Source: JAFEBO01 sp044375915 (GTDB lineage: Bacteria; Planctomycetota; Phycisphaerae; Phycisphaerales; UBA1924). From it: a DNA stretch of 25,478 nucleotides. A model generated the notes under the pieces. The model saw only the letters and a list, made by a program, of their open reading frames with translations. It was not told the DNA's origin and ran no database searches. The position numbers and the translations under genes were made by a program. Location of the stretch: assembly GCA_044375915.1 (NCBI GenBank), contig JBILLU010000026.1, positions 1 through 25,478 of the forward strand, given 5' to 3'. Shown here piece after piece: positions 21,634 to 25,478 of this stretch (its first letter is position 1; the number at the start of each line of letters is the position of its first letter).

Positions 21634-23091
21634 GTGAGTCACACGGACCTATGGGCAACCCAGCGCGAAGAAGCCCGGCGGCGGGTCGAGCCGCTGGCGG
21701 TGCGCATGCGCCCGCGCAGCCTCGACGAGTTCGCGGGGCAGAAGCACATCCTGGGCCCGGGCAAGTTGCTCCGCCGCATGCTCGAGGCTGATGTCATCAC
21801 CTCGCTCATCCTCCACGGCCCGCCGGGCACGGGCAAGACCACCCTCGCCGAACTGATCGCGTCGTTCACAAAGCGCCACTTCGAGCGCGAGAACGCCAGC
21901 AGCGTGGGCGTGAAACGCATCCGCGAGATCATCGACGAGGCCGTCGCCCGCCTCGAACGCACCGGCCGCCGCACCGTGCTCTTCCTTGACGAGATCCACC
22001 GCTTCACCAAGCCGCAGCAGGACGTTCTGCTTGCGGATGTGGAGCGGGGCGTGCTGACGCTGGTGGGCGCGACCACCGAGAACCCGCTCTTTGCCGTCAA
22101 CAGCGCACTGGTCAGCCGCAGCACGCTCTTTCGGCTTGAGCCCCTGACCGAGGACGACGTCATCGAAGTCCTTCGCCGCGCCATCGTGGACAAGGACCGA
22201 GGCTACGGCACGCTCGACCTCCGCGTCGACGACGACGCTCTGCGCGTTTGGGCCACCAAGTGCGACGGCGACGCGCGGCGAGCGCTGACGGCGTTGGAGG
22301 TGGCGGTGTTGTCGCAGAAGAGACGAAGAGACGAAGAGGCGGAGAGACGGAGTGACGGCCAAGAAACGCACGCCGTCACCGAATCAACCGACCCGATCGC
22401 CTCTCCCACTTCGTCTCTTCGTCTCTCCGTCTCTTCATCTCTGCACATCACCCGCGCCGCCGCCGAGGATTCCATCCAGCAGAAAGCCGCCGTTTACAGC
22501 GGCGACGGCGACGAGCACTACAACACCATCTCTGCGTTCATCAAGTCCGTCCGCGGCAGCGACCCCGACGCCGCGATTTACTGGCTTGCCCGCATGCTCG
22601 ACGCTGGCGAAGACCCTCGCTTTGTCGCCCGCCGCCTCGCGATCCTCGCCAGCGAGGACATCGGCAACGCCGACCCCCGCGGCATCATGGTCGCCCAGAG
22701 CGCCTGGGAGCTGCTCGAACGCATCGGCATGCCCGAGGGCCGCATCATCCTCGCGCAGGCGACCACGTATCTGGCGCTCGCACCCAAGAGCAACGCCGCG
22801 TACGTCGCCATCGACGAAGCGCTCGCCGACGTAAAGGAAGGTCGCACCATCGCTGTACCCGTGCACCTGCGCGACGGCAACGCGGCACCTCCTGCGCCGG
22901 GCAGCGGCCCCGCCAACGGCACTGGCTATCGCTACGCCCACGCCGACCCCGGTGCGGTGAACGATCAGGACTACCTCGGCGTGGACAAGACCTACTACCG
23001 CCCCACCGATCGCGGCGCGGAGAAAGCAATGGGCGAGCGTCTTGAGGAACTTCGTCGCCTGCGGCGCTCGAACCGGAAGGGCGGCACATGA
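21634..23091 (+). CDS. rarA: Replication-associated recombination protein A (AAA+ ATPase), with in-frame repeat insertion
   Basis: A 485-residue RarA/MgsA/Mgs1/WRNIP1 family ATPase, starting at GTG 21634; usual length is about 430-450. It has Walker A GPPGTGKT at 62-69, Walker B LFLDEIHRF at 116-124, sensor 1 GATTENP, and the tetramerisation region (DGDEHYNTISAFIKSVRGSDPDAAIYWLARML). It acts at stalled replication forks. Between VAVLSQ (228) and LHITRAAAEDSIQQKA (270 on), where relatives have only a short link, lie about 41 extra residues that are Arg/Glu-rich then Ser/Leu-rich. They are encoded by a palindromic DNA element of 8-bp units (see the repeat at 22318-22440). The insert is in frame and the downstream domain is intact, so the protein is probably functional. 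The stop overlaps the next start (ATGA), implying translational coupling. Confidence 0.95.
   Translation: MSHTDLWATQREEARRRVEPLAVRMRPRSLDEFAGQKHILGPGKLLRRMLEADVITSLILHGPPGTGKTTLAELIASFTKRHFERENASSVGVKRIREIIDEAVARLERTGRRTVLFLDEIHRFTKPQQDVLLADVERGVLTLVGATTENPLFAVNSALVSRSTLFRLEPLTEDDVIEVLRRAIVDKDRGYGTLDLRVDDDALRVWATKCDGDARRALTALEVAVLSQKRRRDEEAERRSDGQETHAVTESTDPIASPTSSLRLSVSSSLHITRAAAEDSIQQKAAVYSGDGDEHYNTISAFIKSVRGSDPDAAIYWLARMLDAGEDPRFVARRLAILASEDIGNADPRGIMVAQSAWELLERIGMPEGRIILAQATTYLALAPKSNAAYVAIDEALADVKEGRTIAVPVHLRDGNAAPPAPGSGPANGTGYRYAHADPGAVNDQDYLGVDKTYYRPTDRGAEKAMGERLEELRRLRRSNRKGGT
22318..22440. repeat. Palindromic element of 8-bp units inside rarA
   Basis: The left arm (about 22319-22358) is five tandem 8-bp units of consensus [AG]AGAGACG with small variations. 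The right arm (about 22409-22440) is four units of the reverse complement CGTCTCT[TC]. The centre of about 50 nt is ordinary sequence. The whole would form a long, imperfect stem-loop. Its ends match the borders of the extra residues in the protein, so it looks like an inserted repeat rather than inherited coding sequence. Confidence 0.75.
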
Positions 23092-23678
23092 GCGCCACGC
23101 TTGAGCAAGCCAAACGCGTCGCCCGCGACGAACTCAAGACGAGCCTCGCCGCCATGGGGCCGCATATCGGGCCCATCTCGCACGCGGTCTGCACGCAGGT
23201 CGGCACGCAATCGTGGTGGATCGAAGCCCGAACGGTGATGCTCTTTGCCCCGATGCACGGCGAGATCGATCTGGGCGGCTTGGCAGGGACCGCTCTCGCA
23301 AGCGGCAAGAGGGTGTGCGTGCCGCGCGTGGATTGGGTGCACCGGGCGATGACGCCGGTTGCGCTGGTGCAGTGGCCGGGCGATCTGGTCACGGGTCGCC
23401 ACGGCGTGCCCGAGCCGCGCGAGGGGTTGGCGAAGATCGAGCTGGCGGAACTCGATCTGATCCTCGCGCCGGGGCTGGGCTTTGACCTTTCGGGCCGCCG
23501 CCTCGGGCGGGGCGCGGGTTTCTATGATCGCTTCTTGAGAAGCCCGGGATTGCGGGCGGTGGTCGCCGGGGTCTGCCCTGAAGCGACCGTCCGCGACGTG
23601 ATCCCGGCCGGCGCGACGGACGTGCCGGTGCGGTTTCTCGTGACCGAGCGCCGCGTCGTTTCCTGCGGCGGATCGTGA
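23088..23678 (+). CDS. 5-formyltetrahydrofolate cyclo-ligase family protein
   Basis: A 196-residue protein, the usual length for 5,10-methenyltetrahydrofolate synthetase, which turns 5-formyl-THF into 5,10-methenyl-THF with ATP and returns this folate to one-carbon metabolism. The family signature is LGRGAGFYDRFL near residues 143-154, with upstream DLILAPGLGFDLSGRR, and an EIDL block near 50-58 after the variable N-terminus. Lys/Arg residues expected near the N-terminus for ATP binding are present (AKRVARDELK). It starts within the stop codon of rarA, so the two are translated from the same message. There is no functional reason known for this pairing. Confidence 0.92.
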   Translation: MSATLEQAKRVARDELKTSLAAMGPHIGPISHAVCTQVGTQSWWIEARTVMLFAPMHGEIDLGGLAGTALASGKRVCVPRVDWVHRAMTPVALVQWPGDLVTGRHGVPEPREGLAKIELAELDLILAPGLGFDLSGRRLGRGAGFYDRFLRSPGLRAVVAGVCPEATVRDVIPAGATDVPVRFLVTERRVVSCGGS

Positions 23679-23768
23679 CGCGGGCCTGCTCTGTGGGGCG
23701 GCTCGGCACGATTGGTCGATATGGCGATTCCCAAGGCGGCAAGCCTTGATCTGCACGGAGGTTGATTG

Positions 23769-25151
23769 ATGGCCCTTCCTTCCCAAACCGAACGCCAGAC
23801 CGAGATCGGTCGGTCGTATGTCCTGAACCAGAAGAACGCCGCCTCGGGAGGCGCGAAGCTCGTCGTCGGCGTGGCCGCGGCGTTGATCCTCGTCGCGGGC
23901 ACGATCTGGGGCATCGTCTCGTTCGTGAACCGCAAGTCCACGACTGGCACTCTGCCGAGTGAAGCGACCACGGATCAACCTCGGGCCCTCGCCGCCAGCA
24001 CGCCGACGCCTACCCGTGCGATCAAGGAAACGCTCGAGCCCGCCAGCACCGCGACCCAGCCGGCGGCGACGACACCGACCCCGTCGCCCGCTCCGACCAA
24101 CGCGACCACGAGCACACCGGCGTCATCGCCGAGCACTCCGCCCCAAACCGCTCCGACGACGACACCCACGAGTGACGCCTCCGGCCGGCCGGGTTCGGTG
24201 GACGTGACCCGCAAGGACCTGACGCCGACGATCACACCCGCTGGAAGCCCCGGAGGCAACACGCCGCCCAACGGCACGAGCCTGACGCCCGGCGACAACA
24301 GGCCGTCGGACCCCGCTGCGGCTCCGGGCAACACCGCTCCGCAGCCCGGTACGCTCACCCCGACGGGAAGCACCAGCGAAGTGATGCAGCTCATCCAGGC
24401 CGGCGAGCAGAAGGCTGCTGCTGGCGATCTCGTCCAGGCCCGCGTGATCCTGAGCAAGGCGCTGCTGCACAGCGATGCCGTTCGCGAGGACCGCGAACGC
24501 ATTCGCCAGAAGCTCGGACCCATCAGCCAGGATTTGCTCTTCTCCCCGAAGATCAACCCCGCTGATCCGATGAGCGAGGAATACGCCATCAAGAGCGGCG
24601 ACAACCTCATCAGGATCACCCGCAACCGCGAGCTCGCCGTCGACTACCGCCTCATCGAGCGCATCAACGGGCTCAAGGACAAGCCGCTCCGCGTCGGCCA
24701 GAAGATCAAGCTGGTCCGCGGCCCGTTCCACGCGGTCGTCAGCAAGGGCGACTACCGCCTCGACCTCTTCCACGGCTCGCCCGATGACCCGCAGAGCTGG
24801 ATCTACATCCGTTCCTTCAAGGTCGGCCTCGGCACCGGCAACAGCACGCCGCTCGGCAATTTCGTGGTCCGCCCCCGCAGCAAGCTCGTCAATCCGCCCT
24901 GGGTCAACCCGCAGACCGGCCAGAAGTTCGGCGCCAACGACCCCAAGAACCCGATCGGCGAGTACTGGCTCGGCCTCGAGGGCATCGGCGAAAGCAAGAC
25001 CATCACCGGTTACGGCATTCACGGCACCATCGAGCCCGACTCGATCGGCCAGCAGAAGTCCATGGGCTGCGTCCGCCTCGGCGACGACGATGTCAAGATG
25101 ATCTATGAATTGCTGGTGGAGCAGGTGAGCGTGGTCAAGATCGTGCCGTGA
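23769..25151 (+). CDS. LysM-YkuD L,D-transpeptidase, membrane anchored
   Basis: A 460-residue protein. ATG 23769 is set by a perfect GGAGG (23757-23761) 7 nt upstream. A short cytoplasmic N-terminus is followed by one transmembrane helix (about 30-53), then a long Thr/Pro/Ser-rich linker (about 60-200) of low complexity, then a helical pair (QAGEQKAAAGDLVQARVIL, TPR-like, 207-250). A LysM domain (about 271-315: YAIKSGDNLIRI...LRVGQKIKL) binds peptidoglycan. The C-terminal YkuD domain (about 320-460) has the catalytic motif HGT...SMGCVRL, with H418 and the nucleophile C434. It forms 3-3 cross-links or attaches proteins to peptidoglycan in the periplasm. The window thus indicates that this bacterium has a peptidoglycan-type wall. 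Confidence 0.95.
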   Translation: MALPSQTERQTEIGRSYVLNQKNAASGGAKLVVGVAAALILVAGTIWGIVSFVNRKSTTGTLPSEATTDQPRALAASTPTPTRAIKETLEPASTATQPAATTPTPSPAPTNATTSTPASSPSTPPQTAPTTTPTSDASGRPGSVDVTRKDLTPTITPAGSPGGNTPPNGTSLTPGDNRPSDPAAAPGNTAPQPGTLTPTGSTSEVMQLIQAGEQKAAAGDLVQARVILSKALLHSDAVREDRERIRQKLGPISQDLLFSPKINPADPMSEEYAIKSGDNLIRITRNRELAVDYRLIERINGLKDKPLRVGQKIKLVRGPFHAVVSKGDYRLDLFHGSPDDPQSWIYIRSFKVGLGTGNSTPLGNFVVRPRSKLVNPPWVNPQTGQKFGANDPKNPIGEYWLGLEGIGESKTITGYGIHGTIEPDSIGQQKSMGCVRLGDDDVKMIYELLVEQVSVVKIVP

Positions 25152-25322
25152 TCTCGGACGTTCGCAACCGCAAGGGTCCCCGCCGAATCTTCCCGAACGG
25201 AAAGTTCAGACGAGCGGTTGTTCCGCAATAGCGCGGTCATTCAATAGACATCTTCGACGAACCGACGAATCTGCGTCGTGCGAGTATCGCATCCGCAGGT
25301 CGTCTAGTTCTCGGAGGTTGTC
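25152..25322. other. 171-nt gap with possible promoter for the PAS gene
   Basis: No gene is seen. TTGTTC (near 25218), a 17-nt spacer and TCAATA is a possible plus-strand promoter, but both boxes are weak. GGAGG at 25313-25317 is the ribosome-binding site of the next gene. Confidence 0.3.
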
Positions 25323-25478
25323 ATGTCGCGATTCGAGCGGCCGCTCACCGGAGTCGAACGCACATTCGAGCCGCACGAGATCATCGTGAGCAAGACCGAT
25401 CTCTACGGCAAGATCACGTATGCCAACACGGTCTTCTGCCGCGTGGCCCAGTATCGCGAAGACGAACTCCTGAACAAG
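25323..25478 (+). CDS. PAS-domain protein, truncated by window end
   Basis: The first 52 residues of a gene whose end is outside. ATG 25323 is placed by GGAGG 5 nt upstream. The visible sequence is MSRFERPLTGVERTFE..., then EIIVSKTDLYGKITYANTVFCRVAQY, the first strands of a PAS domain with the characteristic D-x-x-G-x-I-T-Y-A-N turn, as in Aer-type aerotaxis receptors and related signalling proteins. It begins directly with the PAS domain, with no transmembrane segment, so the input domain is cytoplasmic. Whether an output domain (methyl-accepting, kinase, cyclase) follows cannot be seen. Confidence 0.82.
   Translation, partial: MSRFERPLTGVERTFEPHEIIVSKTDLYGKITYANTVFCRVAQYREDELLNK

Noticed and set aside
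22316..22443. CRISPR-like array in rarA
   Set aside because: Units are 8 bp, directly adjacent and inverted between arms; no spacers or cas genes.
23705..23722. CGGCACGATTGGTC as a possible sigma-54 promoter before the L,D-transpeptidase gene
   Set aside because: The -24 half resembles GGCACG, but the required GC at the -12 position is missing.
23732..23748. Small hairpin CAAGGC/GCCTTG before the L,D-transpeptidase ribosome-binding site
   Set aside because: Only 6 bp with a 5-nt loop, no conserved context; may be chance.
25185..25240. Possible sigma-28-type promoter before the PAS gene
   Set aside because: AAAGTTC is present, but no GCCGATAA-like box at the correct distance.

Overview
This is a GC-rich (by eye about 65%) chromosomal window that looks like a planctomycete, most probably class Phycisphaerae. 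The evidence is: two secreted proteins ending in the PAPGALAL...GRRRR form of the PEP-CTERM anchor; a secreted M1 peptidase ending in dockerin-like DxNxDGxxDDADF repeats; a FAS1 (fasciclin) protein; a tripartite methyltransferase/FkbM fusion; and several genes with GTG starts or weak Shine-Dalgarno sites. The assignment rests on protein style only; there is no rRNA in the window.

Layout. 1-3443: the 3' end of a double-FAS1 protein with a strong terminator, convergent with a secreted M1 metallopeptidase. 3713-6274: tRNA-Gly(UCC), then a soluble histidine kinase and an NtrC-type sigma-54 activator 3 bp apart. 6278-9542: arfB (minus strand), then a two-gene unit of a Rossmann/methyltransferase/FkbM-methyltransferase fusion and a 2-oxoglutarate/Fe(II) oxygenase, closed by a bidirectional terminator. 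9640-11391: two tandem minus-strand PEP-CTERM genes with matching promoters, leaders and upstream boxes. 11483-13121: an IscA-type Fe-S protein, an ACT-domain protein and dtd. 13122-13238: a REPIN-like compound palindrome between convergent dtd and trxB. 13239-17025: trxB, a secreted protein of unknown family and a group-2 sigma-70 factor, all minus strand. 17355-20612: a UVR-motif protein and priA. 20633-21439: a PlsC-type acyltransferase. 21634-25151: rarA overlapping a 5-formyltetrahydrofolate cyclo-ligase gene, then a LysM/YkuD L,D-transpeptidase. A PAS-domain gene runs off the right edge.

Most genes are housekeeping (replication restart, ribosome rescue, proofreading, redox, Fe-S, folate, phospholipid, cell wall). 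The two most interesting things are not genes. First, the two PEP-CTERM genes share a 5' leader with two consecutive small hairpins whose stems differ by compensating changes while loops and spacing are kept, followed by an identical stretch over the ribosome-binding site and start codon, and preceded by an identical 15-nt box about 80-110 nt upstream of the predicted start of transcription. This looks like a common control module for surface/extracellular proteins. Second, rarA carries an in-frame insertion of a palindromic element built from 8-bp units (consensus NAGAGACG), which adds about 41 residues to the protein. All functional statements are from reading the sequence; no database search was possible.
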